From Bradyrhizobium barranii subsp. apii (lineage in GTDB: Bacteria > Pseudomonadota > Alphaproteobacteria > Rhizobiales > Xanthobacteraceae): 64,000 nucleotides of DNA. The stretch covers positions 4,400,501 to 4,464,500 of the forward strand of contig NZ_CP096255.1 in the NCBI RefSeq assembly GCF_011516635.5, read 5' to 3'. The translations under genes and the position numbers were made by a program. The notes below the pieces were generated by a model. It saw nothing but the letters and a program-made list of their open reading frames with translations, had not been told where the DNA came from and did no database searches. Shown in pieces: positions 43,986 to 52,766 of this stretch (position 1 is its first letter; each line of letters begins with the position of its first letter).

Positions 43986-44062
43986 GCGCTCGTAGCTCAG
44001 CTGGATAGAGCATCGGATTTCGATTCCGAGGGTCGGAGGTTCGAATCCTTCCGAGCGCGCCA
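43986..44062 (+). tRNA. tRNA-Arg (TCG anticodon)
   Basis: 77 bases including CCA. Acceptor stem GCGCTCG pairs with CGAGCGC, discriminator G. The D arm is AGCTCAGCTGGATAGAGC. The anticodon stem TCGGA/TCCGA holds the loop TTTCGAT with anticodon TCG at 44020-44022, and the T arm is GGAGGTTCGAATCCTTCC. It reads CGA-type arginine codons. I see no integrated element at its 3' end in this window. Confidence 0.95.
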
Positions 44063-44112
44063 CTTGCCAGGCCGGAGCCTTGAGGCCCGGCCGGCCCAAT
44101 TCGCGGGTCCCA

Positions 44113-44265
44113 TTACTTGCCCTGGATCTTCAGCCCATTGGGGCCGACATTGATCTGCACGCCGTCGGGCTGTTTCTCCGCCTGGTAGAGATTGTAGCCG
44201 AGCACGGCTGCCGTGACGACCAGAGCGCCGATGATCAGAAACAGGACGTTGCGGTTGATAGACAT
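44113..44265 (-). CDS. small single-span membrane protein
   Basis: 50 residues, with GGAAGAGA before the ATG at 44265. A helix (NVLFLIIGALVVTAAVLGYN) is followed by a polar tail ending QINVGPNGLKIQGK. Short proteins of this type (with VGPNGLKI) recur in rhizobia; function unknown. Confidence 0.7.
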   Translation of the reverse strand: MSINRNVLFLIIGALVVTAAVLGYNLYQAEKQPDGVQINVGPNGLKIQGK

Positions 44266-44298
44266 TCTCTTCCCTGAACCACTTGATGGACGGCGAGA

Positions 44299-44329
44299 AA
44301 AACCCCGCGCGTAGGGCGCGCGGGGTTTC
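44299..44329. terminator. bidirectional terminator hairpin
   Basis: AACCCCGCGC at 44301-44310 pairs with GCGCGGGGTT at 44318-44327, with A tracts on the left and T on the right. It sits between the AraC gene end (44454) and the small membrane gene start (44265), both on the minus strand, so it probably ends AraC transcription. Confidence 0.7.
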
Positions 44330-44453
44330 TCAGCGCGCCCCCGGGGCTGGCTGGCGGCGCACTGCTCGGACCTGACAACCTCGTTCGAGGGAACCTGTTC
44401 CATAGCCCCCCGACGCGTGGTCAAGGCAAGCCATCGGCGTCGCGCCTGTGATG

Positions 44454-45473
44454 TCAGCTTGCGGAACGGCAGGTGTGCCGGGCCCGTGCCAGCGTGTCGG
44501 AGGGCGCCTCGTGGAAGGTCGCGCGGTACGCCGCGGCAAACTCGCCGAGGTGATGAAATCCCTGGGCGCGTGCGCATGTGGCGACCGTCGCGCCACCGCC
44601 CTTCAGGAGCCGCGAGCGTGTGGCCCACAGCCGCTTCAGGCGGATGTATTGATGCAGGCTCATGCCGCGCACCTTGCTCACCGCGCCGCCGAGCGTTCGG
44701 ACCGAAACGCCCAACTCGCCGGCGAGATTGGCCGTATAGATCGGAGCGGTCGGATAGGCCGAGACGTAATCGTCGATCTGCTGCACGAGCCTGGCCGATC
44801 GCGCGCCGGCATTCGGGGCGGTGCGATCAGACAACGGGTCGATTTGAAACAGGTCGTCGAAGGCGAGCAGCAGACCCTCCTGGAGATGCGCGGCGACCTC
44901 TGTGGTTTCGAACATGTGCGGCTCTACGGACGCGGTCCGCAAGATGTCGAGAACAAGCTGACGCGCGTAGAGATGCGCCACGGGGTCCGCGATGCGAACC
45001 CACAATGCATCGGCGCGATCGAACCAGCCGCGATCCCTGAGCGCGGGGGAGAACATGATCAGCGCGTGGTAATTGGTCTGATGCTCGACGAAATGACAAT
45101 GATGATTGCCGCGCAAGGCGATGAAAACGCGCGAGTCGAGTTCGATCCCGCTCGAGCTGGCCCGCAGATCGTCGGTCATCGGCAGGATCACCATGCCGCC
45201 CGGTGCGCGATAGGCGGTATCGAGAATCCGCGCAAACGACCTCGCCACGATGATCCGGCATCCCGGCAGGTTCACGATCGCGCGCGCCGCGGCGAAGTTG
45301 GCAACGTCGAGCGGAATGCTGCGGGCGTCTTCCATCGACTCGGCCGGTCGAAACGCGTCGACATCGGAAAACCGGATCAACTGGAGGGCGGAGGAGGGGG
45401 CGAGAGCGTCGAAGAACATGCTTCTGGCCGAATGCTGAAATGTGACAATTAAATGAAAATCGATACATCGCAA
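44454..45473 (-). CDS. AraC-family transcriptional regulator
   Basis: 339 residues from the start at 45473; an ATG at 45419 (MFFDALAPSS) is an alternative. The N-terminal two-thirds is an effector-sensing domain (cupin-like, HHCHFVEHQTNYHALIMFSP). The C-terminal double HTH reads ANLAGELGVSVRTLGGAVSK, GMSLHQYIRLKRLWATRSRL and ATCARAQGFHHLGEFAAAYR. The region upstream holds about 90 bases to the next gene. Its target is not obvious; AraC regulators often act on neighbouring genes, but none here forms an obvious catabolic operon. Confidence 0.9.
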   Translation of the reverse strand: MRCIDFHLIVTFQHSARSMFFDALAPSSALQLIRFSDVDAFRPAESMEDARSIPLDVANFAAARAIVNLPGCRIIVARSFARILDTAYRAPGGMVILPMTDDLRASSSGIELDSRVFIALRGNHHCHFVEHQTNYHALIMFSPALRDRGWFDRADALWVRIADPVAHLYARQLVLDILRTASVEPHMFETTEVAAHLQEGLLLAFDDLFQIDPLSDRTAPNAGARSARLVQQIDDYVSAYPTAPIYTANLAGELGVSVRTLGGAVSKVRGMSLHQYIRLKRLWATRSRLLKGGGATVATCARAQGFHHLGEFAAAYRATFHEAPSDTLARARHTCRSAS

Positions 45474-45565
45474 TCAATGGCGAAACAGGATGATTCAGTA
45501 AACCGGATTCCGGGCCGTAGTATTGCGGACATCATGCCACGCGGCGCGGCGGGTCGATGTCACCG

Positions 45566-45784
45566 TCAACGGTCCCGGTTCATCGGTTGGCCTGAGGCGA
45601 GGTCGATGAAATGGAGACGCGTGCAGGCGGGACAGGCGAAGGACTCGAAGCTCCGCCCCTCGAGCCGCCGCCCCTCAAGCCTCCGCTCGTCAAGGCTCCG
45701 CTCGTCAGGCCTTGGCTGCCTCTCGAGATGCGTCTGCACATTCATGCCCGTCTGGGGGCATCGGAAAACAATGAAATCCACCAT
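45566..45784 (-). CDS. small zinc-ribbon-like protein with repeat expansion
   Basis: 72 residues from the ATG at 45784 (another ATG at 45805). It begins MVDFIVFRCPQTGMNVQTHL and ends ESFACPACTRLHFIDLASGQ, giving Cys pairs of a zinc ribbon. The middle is a Arg/Leu/Glu run from imperfect 12-15 bp tandem repeats (45655-45715). Related rhizobial proteins are shorter in the centre, so this repeat looks like a local expansion. A plus-strand frame across the same bases is less convincing. Confidence 0.6.
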   Translation of the reverse strand: MVDFIVFRCPQTGMNVQTHLERQPRPDERSLDERRLEGRRLEGRSFESFACPACTRLHFIDLASGQPMNRDR

Positions 45785-45892
45785 CGACGCAGAATGACGG
45801 CACATCGAATTTCATCTTTGATCTAGATCAGTTTTGGAATCGCTCCACGCAAGCCGCGAGCACGCGAATGGACACAACGCGCGATCTCGCAA

Positions 45893-45922
45893 AAGCGAAG
45901 GGGCCCGAGAGGGCCCCTTTGG
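45893..45922 (-). terminator. terminator of the Tyr/Gly-rich secreted protein gene
   Basis: AAGGGGCCC at 45898-45906 and GGGCCCCTT at 45911-45919 form a strong stem; on the minus strand it is followed by CGCTTTT. It lies just after the gene ending at 45926. Confidence 0.7.
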
Positions 45923-45925
45923 AAA

Positions 45926-46204
45926 TCACCAGCGGCGATAGCGTGGTCCGTAATAGCGAGGCCCATAGGCGCGTGGCCCATACCCATAATATCGGGGCCC
46001 GTAATACGGCCGCGGGCCGTAATACCCATCATAGTTCGGGCGCCAGAAACAGCGTCCCCAGGCGTCGCAGACCATGCGGACCTGCTCGACGTCGGAGACC
46101 TGCGGCGTCGCAGGTGCGGGCGCGATGGGCATGGCGGACGCCGCCGGTGATGCCATGATGGCACCGAACAGGGATGCGGCGACGAGGCCAGTCTTGAGAT
46201 TCAT
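45926..46204 (-). CDS. secreted Tyr/Gly/Pro-rich protein
   Basis: 92 residues. A signal peptide (LVAASLFGAIMASPAASAMP) precedes VRMVCDAWGRCFWRPNYDGY and a repeating YYGPRYYG/YGPR tail ending in RYRRW. The Cys-x5-Cys pair may form a disulphide. This type recurs in Bradyrhizobium. The IS copy 3 lies 18 bases before its start, so its native promoter is now separated by 936 bp and any expression must come from the IS or be lost. Confidence 0.8.
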   Translation of the reverse strand: MNLKTGLVAASLFGAIMASPAASAMPIAPAPATPQVSDVEQVRMVCDAWGRCFWRPNYDGYYGPRPYYGPRYYGYGPRAYGPRYYGPRYRRW

Positions 46205-46222
46205 GATGTCTTCCTCTGCTTA

Positions 46223-47158
46223 GTGTCTGTTCCAAAACATGTTGAGTCGAATGAATCGGTTGTGATTCAAGGTGAGCGGCCTGATTCGATGGGGACGCGC
46301 CGCCAATGTGGACTACCGAGAACCGTGCACGCTACGACCGCAGCCGCCTGCGCTATCCGAGCGACTTGACCGACGAGGAGTGGGCGCTGATCGCGCCTCG
46401 CATCCCGCCGGCCAAGCGCGGCGGCAACAAGCGTACGGTGGACCTGCGCGAGATTGCCAACGGGCTGATGTACATCCTGAGCACAGGTTGCCAGTGGCGC
46501 GCGATCCCCAAGGACCTGCCGCCGCGCTCGACGCTGTATGGCTACTTCGATCTGTGGAGCTGGAACGGCACGCTCGATAAAATTCATCACGCCCTCTATG
46601 TCGAATGTCGCGAAAGGGCCGAGCGCGAGGCTTCTCCCACCGCCGCCATCATCGATAGCCAGAGCGTGAAAAGCGCTGAAAAAGGGGGCCTCATGATCTC
46701 CATGGCTACGACGCGGGCAAGAAGATCAAGGGCAAGAAGCGGCACATTCTCGTCGACACGCAAGGCCTCTTGATGCACGCCATCGTGCATGCGGCGGACA
46801 TCCAGGATCGCGACGGCGGCGTGCTCCTGATGGCAACGTTGTTCGGCCTCTATCCCTTTCTTCTGAAGCTCTACGCCGACGGCGGATATCAAGGGCCACA
46901 TTTCCAGAAGGGGCTGCGTAGCGCTCTGAAGCGCGTGAACCTCGAAATCGTCAAACGCTCCGATCAGGCTCACCGTTTCGTCGTCTTGCCCAAACGCTGG
47001 ATCGTCGAGCGTACCTTTGCCTGGCTCGGGCGATGCCGAAGACTGTCCAAAGATTGGGAATGCTTCAATCACAGGGCGCTCGCCTTTCTCAAGCTGGCCT
47101 CCATCCGACTCATGCTGCGAAAGCTATGCAATCCAAGGTAATCTTTCCGGACAGACTC
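46223..47158 (+). mobile_element. IS5-family insertion sequence, copy 3 (936 bp)
   Basis: Same ends as copies 1 and 2, with TTA duplicated at 46220-46222 and 47159-47161. It lies between the secreted-protein start (on the minus strand) and its former upstream region, of which about 290 bases without a gene (47162-47453) remain before the next gene. Confidence 0.93.
46306..47141 (+). CDS. IS5-family transposase made by -1 frameshift (copy 3)
   Basis: Translates identically to copies 1 and 2, with the A5G5 slip site at 46679-46688. Confidence 0.88.
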
Positions 47159-47453
47159 TTACGCAATACAGGATATCGAAGTTGTTCTGATCAAATTGTG
47201 GCGGAACCGAAATGTAATGCTGATGAACAAATCTTCAGCAAAGCTCGCCGCAGACCTGACCTTCGCTTCGCAAGACTATCCCAGGTTCGCGCGCGTGACC
47301 AATGCTGCGCTTGCACTGGCGCTGCCTGGCAGGACATTGCGTTCATCTTTGATCCTGCGCAATTCGCCGGCACGACTTCATCCCTAGTCTTGCCGTAGCC
47401 AGCGCTTCGAGGAATTCGAAGAGCAGGCTCGCGAGATTGCCTGGAGCTGTGCA

Positions 47454-47915
47454 ATGGACAAGATGAGACTAGACAAGGGTGACTGGCTGATCGTGTGCGA
47501 CGGGCGCAAGGCGCTCATTTTGGAAAACCTCGGCGACGAGATGTTTCCGAACCTCCACACCCGGGAGGTGCACGAGCAGCCCAATCCCTCGACCAGCGCG
47601 CAAGGGACCGATGCGCCGGGCCGGCTGAACGCCGCCGTCGGCGGCGCGCGCAGCTCGGTCGAGCAGACCGATTGGCACGATGAGGCCGAGCGCGCCTTCC
47701 TGCGGAGCCTGGCCGGCCGGCTCGATGCCGCCGTCAGCGCGGGCGAGACCTCGGCCCTGACCATGGTAGCCTCACCACGCGCGCTCGGTATGATCCGCGC
47801 CGATTATTCGGTCGTGGTGCGCAAGGCGCTTCAGGGCGAGATCGGCAAGGACCTCGTCAAGCTGCCGGTCTACGAGATCGAGAAGCAATTGCTGCTGTCG
47901 GGCGCCGCCAAATAG
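47454..47915 (+). CDS. host-attachment-type protein (bacterial archaeo-eukaryotic release factor-like)
   Basis: 153 residues. The pattern KGDWLIVCDGRKALILENLG, then DWHDEAERAFLRSLAGRLDA, TMVASPRALGMIRADYS and GKDLVKLPVYEIEKQLL matches the 'host attachment protein' family (baeRF-like), named from Agrobacterium. The biochemical role is not firmly known. It stands alone with its own upstream region. Confidence 0.88.
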   Translation: MDKMRLDKGDWLIVCDGRKALILENLGDEMFPNLHTREVHEQPNPSTSAQGTDAPGRLNAAVGGARSSVEQTDWHDEAERAFLRSLAGRLDAAVSAGETSALTMVASPRALGMIRADYSVVVRKALQGEIGKDLVKLPVYEIEKQLLLSGAAK

Positions 47916-47945
47916 CGGCACCCGCAGAGGATACGCCAGCGCCCC

Positions 47946-48209
47946 TCAGAAGCAGGGGTGCCGCCGGCCGTCCTGGCCGATATAGGTGGCCGAGCTCTGG
48001 TAGCAGCGGTTGTTCGACGGGCCGTCGTAGAAGGCGAAGGTGCCGGGGGTGATGCCGGGCCCGTAATTGTGCAGATAGCTGATCGGGTAGGGCAGCGGGT
48101 TGGTGTAGTGGCGGTGGTACCGGTGGTGTCCCCGCGCCTCCGCAAGGCTGGGGGCGAGGATTGCGGCCGACAGGGCAGCAACCGCGGCTACAAGCTTCAA
48201 CGTGCTCAT
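47946..48209 (-). CDS. small secreted hypothetical protein
   Basis: 87 residues from the ATG at 48209. Signal peptide (LKLVAAVAALSAAILAPSLA), then a His/Arg stretch (RGHHRYHRHYTNPLPYPISY), a cysteine pair and the tail SATYIGQDGRRHPCF. Small secreted family of rhizobia; function unknown. The 48210-48500 intergenic stretch should carry its promoter and that of the next gene. Confidence 0.7.
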   Translation of the reverse strand: MSTLKLVAAVAALSAAILAPSLAEARGHHRYHRHYTNPLPYPISYLHNYGPGITPGTFAFYDGPSNNRCYQSSATYIGQDGRRHPCF

Positions 48210-48500
48210 CTCGATTCTCCGGAACCCGCGCGAATAGGTCAGGTGTTTATAGCCATTTCGGGCCGCCGGGACACCCGTCCGGCGCCTGGAAATCGGGGCC
48301 AATCCCGCCGATTCCCGGGTGGGTGTGACAGAATTGCCCGGAGCAGGGTCGAAGGCTGCCCATTTTTGGCCTTTTCGGGATGCTTAACGAATTCCCCACA
48401 CAAGTATGGCCAAAGAGAATTCGCTTAAGAATCCTGTCGCCGGCCCTTTGGGGGTCCTTCGAGGCCGGTCCATTCCTGAAGGCTTTCGCCGTCACGCACC

Positions 48501-48947
48501 ATGCGCATCACGCTTTTGAGCCTGCTGTTGCTCTCCGTCGCCGCCGCTACGCCGGCGCGCGCCGAGCTGCACATCACCCGTGACCACGGCGGCTACGTCG
48601 AGGAGTACAAGGCCAAGTACAAGCGCGTCCGCGAGAAGGGTGAGCGCGTCATCATCGACGGCATCTGCAACTCGGCCTGCACCCTGGTGCTCGGCATGGT
48701 GCCGATGAACAAGATCTGCGTGACGCCGCGCGCCAGCCTCGGCTTCCATCAGGCCTATTACGACAAGGCCTTCACCTTCGGCATCAAGGTCACCAGCGCG
48801 GAGGGGACGTCCGACCTGATGTCCTATTACCCCAACACGGTGAAGGACTGGATCCGCCGCAATGGCGGGCTCACCACCGACATGAAGAAGATCAAGAACG
48901 GTGTCGAGCTCTGGAAGATCATCGATCCCTGTCCGGAAGAATGGTGA
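48501..48947 (+). CDS. periplasmic ClpP-like (COG3904-type) protein
   Basis: 148 residues with a signal peptide (LLSLLLLSVAAATPARA). The segment RVIIDGICNSACTLVLGMVP resembles the ClpP/crotonase serine region (xNSACT) of COG3904 periplasmic proteins, and PRASLGFHQAYYDK may carry a His. A serine-hydrolase role is plausible but not shown; the length is shorter than full ClpP. Confidence 0.75.
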   Translation: MRITLLSLLLLSVAAATPARAELHITRDHGGYVEEYKAKYKRVREKGERVIIDGICNSACTLVLGMVPMNKICVTPRASLGFHQAYYDKAFTFGIKVTSAEGTSDLMSYYPNTVKDWIRRNGGLTTDMKKIKNGVELWKIIDPCPEEW

Positions 48948-49033
48948 GCGGCTGAGCTGCGCTCCCGCTGACCGTCGCAGCGCAGCATCGCTCGTTTGGA
49001 AATTCGCGTTGCCGCATAGGCCCCGGTCGGGCA

Positions 49034-49918
49034 ATGAGGGCGGCAATGAACCATAATCAAGAAGCCCTGACCGCCCGCGCCGCACCGATCCTGTTCGTCG
49101 TGCTCTGGAGCACCGGATTCATCGGCACCAAATACATCATCAACAACGCCGATCCCTTGACCTATCTCGCCATTCGCATGGCGATCGTGGTCGGCCTGAT
49201 GGCGATCATCGCAGCGATTGCGCGACCGAAATGGCCGGACCGTGTCGACGTCGCGCATAGCGCTGTTGCCGGCATTCTCGTCCACGGCTTCTATCTCGGC
49301 GGCACCGCGATTGCGATCGCGCATTCGATCCCGGCCGGGCTCTCCGCGCTGATTCCGGGCCTTCAGCCGATCCTGACCTCGACCATCGCCAACCGTTGGC
49401 TCGGCGAACGCGTGACGCCGGTGCAATGGGCGGGGCTGGTGCTTGGCCTCGGCGGTGTAGCGCTGATCCTGCACGGCCGTCCGATGACCGGCGAGGCGGG
49501 GCTCGGCTGGCTCGCCTCGGTGGTGTCGTTGATCAGCATCACGCTCGGCACGCTCTATCAGCGCCGCTACTGCAACCACATCGACTGGCGCGCCGGCAAT
49601 CTCGTGCAATATATCGCCGTCACCGTCTTCTTCACGGTCGGCGCCTTCCTGTTCGAGGACCGCGTGGTGCACTGGACGCGGGAGTTCGTGCTCGCGCTTG
49701 CCTGGCTCGCCGTGGCGCTCTCGATCGGATCGATCGGGCTGTTGTACTGGCTGATCCGCCACGCTGCCGCGACCTCGGTTGCGAGCCTGTTCTACCTGGT
49801 GCCCGCCGTCACGGCGCTGATGGCCTATCTGCTGTTCGGGGAGAAGCTCGATGCGCTGGCGATTGCCGGCATGGCGATGTGCGCGGCGGCGGTGTTCGTC
49901 GTCAACCGGCGTTTCTAG
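49034..49918 (+). CDS. EamA/DMT-superfamily transporter
   Basis: 294 residues, ten predicted helices in two EamA halves (PILFVVLWSTGFIGTKYIIN in the first, LGWLASVVSLISITLGTLYQ in the second) and AATSVASLFYLVPAVTALMA. It is intact, unlike the DMT gene at 36155. It probably exports an amino acid or other small metabolite; the substrate is unknown. An ATG at 49046 is a second start choice. Confidence 0.9.
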   Translation: MRAAMNHNQEALTARAAPILFVVLWSTGFIGTKYIINNADPLTYLAIRMAIVVGLMAIIAAIARPKWPDRVDVAHSAVAGILVHGFYLGGTAIAIAHSIPAGLSALIPGLQPILTSTIANRWLGERVTPVQWAGLVLGLGGVALILHGRPMTGEAGLGWLASVVSLISITLGTLYQRRYCNHIDWRAGNLVQYIAVTVFFTVGAFLFEDRVVHWTREFVLALAWLAVALSIGSIGLLYWLIRHAAATSVASLFYLVPAVTALMAYLLFGEKLDALAIAGMAMCAAAVFVVNRRF

Positions 49919-50015
49919 GCAGGCAGGCCAGTACGTCGGAATACATCCCTGACGTGCGGCGCGCGCTCGTGCTAGGCTGGACTGATTTCAGCTTCCCTTT
50001 GGCAAGGTGATTTCC

Positions 50016-50762
50016 ATGAAAAAAGCACGGCGTGCACTGCTCGGCAGGTCCTTGAGGCCGGTCCGGATTGCCTGCATCAACTACGCCGAGGAGATGATGA
50101 GCGAGCGGATGATGGGGAGGCTCACGGCGGCGCTCCAGAAATGCTACGACGAGCATTTCCTGCCGGTCTGGGGTTATCCCATCGATCTCGACGTCACCCG
50201 CAACCCGAAGCCGACGGACTGGCAGCTGCTCTATTTTGACGACGCCACCCACAAGAACTTCCTCGGGCGGCACGAGCTGACGCACCGCGGCCAGCCGATC
50301 TCAAAGATCTTTCTGAAGGCACTCGGCGAGGACGATCCGGTCAGCCTGGCGGCCTCGCACGAACTGTTCGAGATGGTGCTCGATCCCATGGCCAATCTGT
50401 GGGCCGACAAGACTCGGCACACCCAATATGCCTACGAGGTCTGCGACGCCGTGGAAGAGGAGTCTTTTCTCGTCAACGGCTTTCCGATGTCGAACTTCGT
50501 CTATCCGTCCTGGTTCGAACCGTTCGAGCATCCCCGCGGCACCAAGTTCGACCATATGGGGTCGCTCAAGGCGCCGTTCTCGATGACGGAAGGCGGCTAT
50601 GTCATCAAGAAGGTCAACGGCCGGAAGGTGATCAAGCAGTTCGGCTCATCCGAGAAGCGGAGGCGCTTCGCCAAGGAGGACCGGCGCGGCCATCGCAGCG
50701 AATTTCGTGATCCGCAAGGCGAGCATCACCCGGGCCGGCGCGCAGCCAAGCGGCGAGGGTAG
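50016..50762 (+). CDS. conserved hypothetical protein, HELxE-containing
   Basis: 248 residues from the ATG at 50016 with AAGGTGA upstream. A conserved centre has VSLAASHELFEMVLDPMANL (a HELFE motif like zinc-metalloprotein active sites) and a C-terminal basic tail rich in Arg and Lys (RRRFAKEDRRGHRSEFRD). The motif suggests a zinc site, but the usual second half is not evident. No known function. Confidence 0.7.
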   Translation: MKKARRALLGRSLRPVRIACINYAEEMMSERMMGRLTAALQKCYDEHFLPVWGYPIDLDVTRNPKPTDWQLLYFDDATHKNFLGRHELTHRGQPISKIFLKALGEDDPVSLAASHELFEMVLDPMANLWADKTRHTQYAYEVCDAVEEESFLVNGFPMSNFVYPSWFEPFEHPRGTKFDHMGSLKAPFSMTEGGYVIKKVNGRKVIKQFGSSEKRRRFAKEDRRGHRSEFRDPQGEHHPGRRAAKRRG

Positions 50763-50818
50763 GGGCGGGAGCAGTCTCCGGGCGCGCCCGCACCTGGAGA
50801 CCTGCCCGAGCGCTGCGA

Positions 50819-51139
50819 TCAGCGCTTGGCCTTCTTTTTCGACTTGGCTGCCTTCTTCGCGGACTTCCTGGTGGCCTTCTTTGCAGCCTTTTTGGCCGCT
50901 TTCTTCGACGACTTCTTTGCAGCCTTCTTCGAAGCTTTCTTCGCAGATTTCTTGGATGCCTTCTTGGTCGCCTTCTTGGCTTTCTTCTTGGAAGCCTTCT
51001 TCGGCGCTACTTTCTTCGCGACCTTCTTGGCGGCTTTCCTGACCTTCTTGACGGCGGTGACTGCGGCTTCGCTGGTTGCTTCCACGGCGGTGGTGATCGT
51101 GTCCAGCGCCTGTTCGGTGATCGGCTTCTCGTCGTCCAT
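50819..51139 (-). CDS. histone-H1-like Lys/Ala-rich protein
   Basis: 106 residues from the ATG at 51139, with GGGGGA upstream. After about 35 ordinary residues (DEKPITEQALDTITTAVEAT) the rest is a repeat of KKASKKAAKK-type units, about half Lys, as in bacterial H1-like DNA-binding proteins. It probably coats or compacts DNA; the repeat region is prone to length change. Confidence 0.8.
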   Translation of the reverse strand: MDDEKPITEQALDTITTAVEATSEAAVTAVKKVRKAAKKVAKKVAPKKASKKKAKKATKKASKKSAKKASKKAAKKSSKKAAKKAAKKATRKSAKKAAKSKKKAKR

Positions 51140-51205
51140 ATCGTCCCCCACGGTTTGTATGGAGCGATGACGATAGCGGGTTTCAAAATCGAGTCAAAGC
51201 AGCGC

Positions 51206-52651
51206 TCAACCTTTGCGGATCTTTGCGTAGGCGGCGAGCGCGCGCTCGCGCCCCTTCGCGTGATCGACGATCGGCTGCGGATAGGTCTTGCCGAGCGTGA
51301 CGCCCGCGCTCGCAAGCTCGATCGGTGATGCCTGCCAGGGCTGGTGGATCAGCTTGGCCGGCACGTCTTTCAGCTCGGGCACCCAGCGCCGGACATAGGC
51401 TCCATCAGGATCGAACTTCTCGCCCTGGAGAGTTGGATTGAACACGCGGAAATAGGGTGCGGCGTCGGCGCCGCAGCCGGCGACCCATTGCCAGTTGGCG
51501 GGATTGCTGCCGGCATCCGCATCGACCAGCGTGTCCCAGAACCAGCTCTCGCCGTCGCGCCAGTCGATCAGGAGATGCTTGACCAGGAAGGACGCCACCA
51601 CCATCCGCACCCGGTTGTGCATCACGCCGGTGTGCCAGAGCTCGCGCAGGCCGGCATCGACGATGGGATAGCCGGTGCGTCCGCGCTGCCAGGCGGCGAG
51701 CGCTTTCTTGTCTCCCTTCCAGGGAAAGCCATCGAAATTCGTTTGCAGGTTTTCGGTGGCAAGGCTCGGGTGATCGTGGAGGAGGTGGCGGCAGAATTCG
51801 CGCCAGCCGAGCTCGCTCAGGAACTTTTCGACGCCGGGCCCGATCGCTGGATTCTCCGCTGCCGCAAAGCGCGCGGCGTGCCAGACTTGGCGCGGGCTGA
51901 GCTCGCCGAACCTCAGATGAGGCGACAGGCTTGAAGTCCCCTCGCGATCCGGACGGTCGCGATCGCCGACATAGATGTGCGCGGCGTGCTTGAGGAAGTC
52001 GCGGAGGCGTACGCGGGCCGAGGCTTCTCCCGGCGTCCAGGTCTGGCGCAGGCCGCCAGCCCAGTCGGGCTTTGTCGGCTCGAGCGTCCAGCTCTCCAGC
52101 GCGTCGCTGGCGAGCTGCGGCGCAGGGCGTAGCTCCCGCGGTGCGGGCAGAGGCTTGGGCGGATCGCCCAGCGACAGCACCCGCCGCCAGAACGGCGTGA
52201 AGACGCGAAGGCCGCGGCCCTCCTTGTTGCGGATCGCCGAGGGTGACACCAGCAAGTCGCCAGGGAAGCTCTGCGAGTCCACGCCGAGCTTTGCCAGCGC
52301 CGCTTCGAGCTGTTTCTCGACGGACTGATGTGGCGCCTGCGCGACCCCGTTCCAGTAGACCATTGCGGCTCCGCTCTCCCGCGCCACCTCGGGGATCACC
52401 TTGGCCGCCGGCCCCTTGCGCAGGATCAGCGATCCGCCGCGCGTGGCGATCTCGGCGCCGAGCGCCCGCAGCGACTGTGCCAGCCACCAGCGCGTAGCAC
52501 CGCCCGGCGGCCGTCCGGCCATCTCATCCATCACATAGAGGCAGATCACCGGCGCGCCTATCTTGGCGGCAGCATGGAGGGCGGGATGGTCGGACAGGCG
52601 GAGGTCATCGCGGAACCAGGCGATGACAGGCGGCGCGCTTGGCGTGGTCAG
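51206..52651 (-). CDS. phrB: deoxyribodipyrimidine photolyase, with CTG start
   Basis: 481 residues if read from CTG at 52651, the only start candidate after an in-frame TAA that keeps the whole N-terminal photolyase domain (VIAWFRDDLRLSDHPALHAA). ACGAGG lies about 7 bases upstream. The first standard start (GTG at 52549) would remove 34 residues of that conserved domain. The C-terminal FAD domain has LGWREFCRHLLHDHP, TGYPIVDAGLRELWHTGVMH, NRVRMVVASFLVKHLLIDWR and FWDTLVDADAGSNPANWQW. It repairs UV-induced cyclobutane dimers using light. CTG may be a true rare start or a lost ATG. Confidence 0.92.
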   Translation of the reverse strand: MTTPSAPPVIAWFRDDLRLSDHPALHAAAKIGAPVICLYVMDEMAGRPPGGATRWWLAQSLRALGAEIATRGGSLILRKGPAAKVIPEVARESGAAMVYWNGVAQAPHQSVEKQLEAALAKLGVDSQSFPGDLLVSPSAIRNKEGRGLRVFTPFWRRVLSLGDPPKPLPAPRELRPAPQLASDALESWTLEPTKPDWAGGLRQTWTPGEASARVRLRDFLKHAAHIYVGDRDRPDREGTSSLSPHLRFGELSPRQVWHAARFAAAENPAIGPGVEKFLSELGWREFCRHLLHDHPSLATENLQTNFDGFPWKGDKKALAAWQRGRTGYPIVDAGLRELWHTGVMHNRVRMVVASFLVKHLLIDWRDGESWFWDTLVDADAGSNPANWQWVAGCGADAAPYFRVFNPTLQGEKFDPDGAYVRRWVPELKDVPAKLIHQPWQASPIELASAGVTLGKTYPQPIVDHAKGRERALAAYAKIRKG

Positions 52652-52766
52652 GGCAGGCCTCGTTTACAATTTGGCAAGCATGCCGCGTGCGGCGGTGTGA
52701 ACCGTCGTTAATTCGGTCGTAAGCCGATTGCATGAATATGCAGGAATTCCGGGGGTAGTTCCATTC

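Noticed and set aside
43986..44062. tRNA-Arg as integration site for the phage-like element
   Set aside because: The integrase and phage genes are about 38 kb away and no tRNA 3' repeat is seen near the integrase.
45453..45797. Plus-strand 114-residue frame over the small zinc-ribbon gene
   Set aside because: The minus-strand protein has paired cysteines and coherent ends; the plus frame is a Ser/Arg-rich run caused by the tandem repeats.
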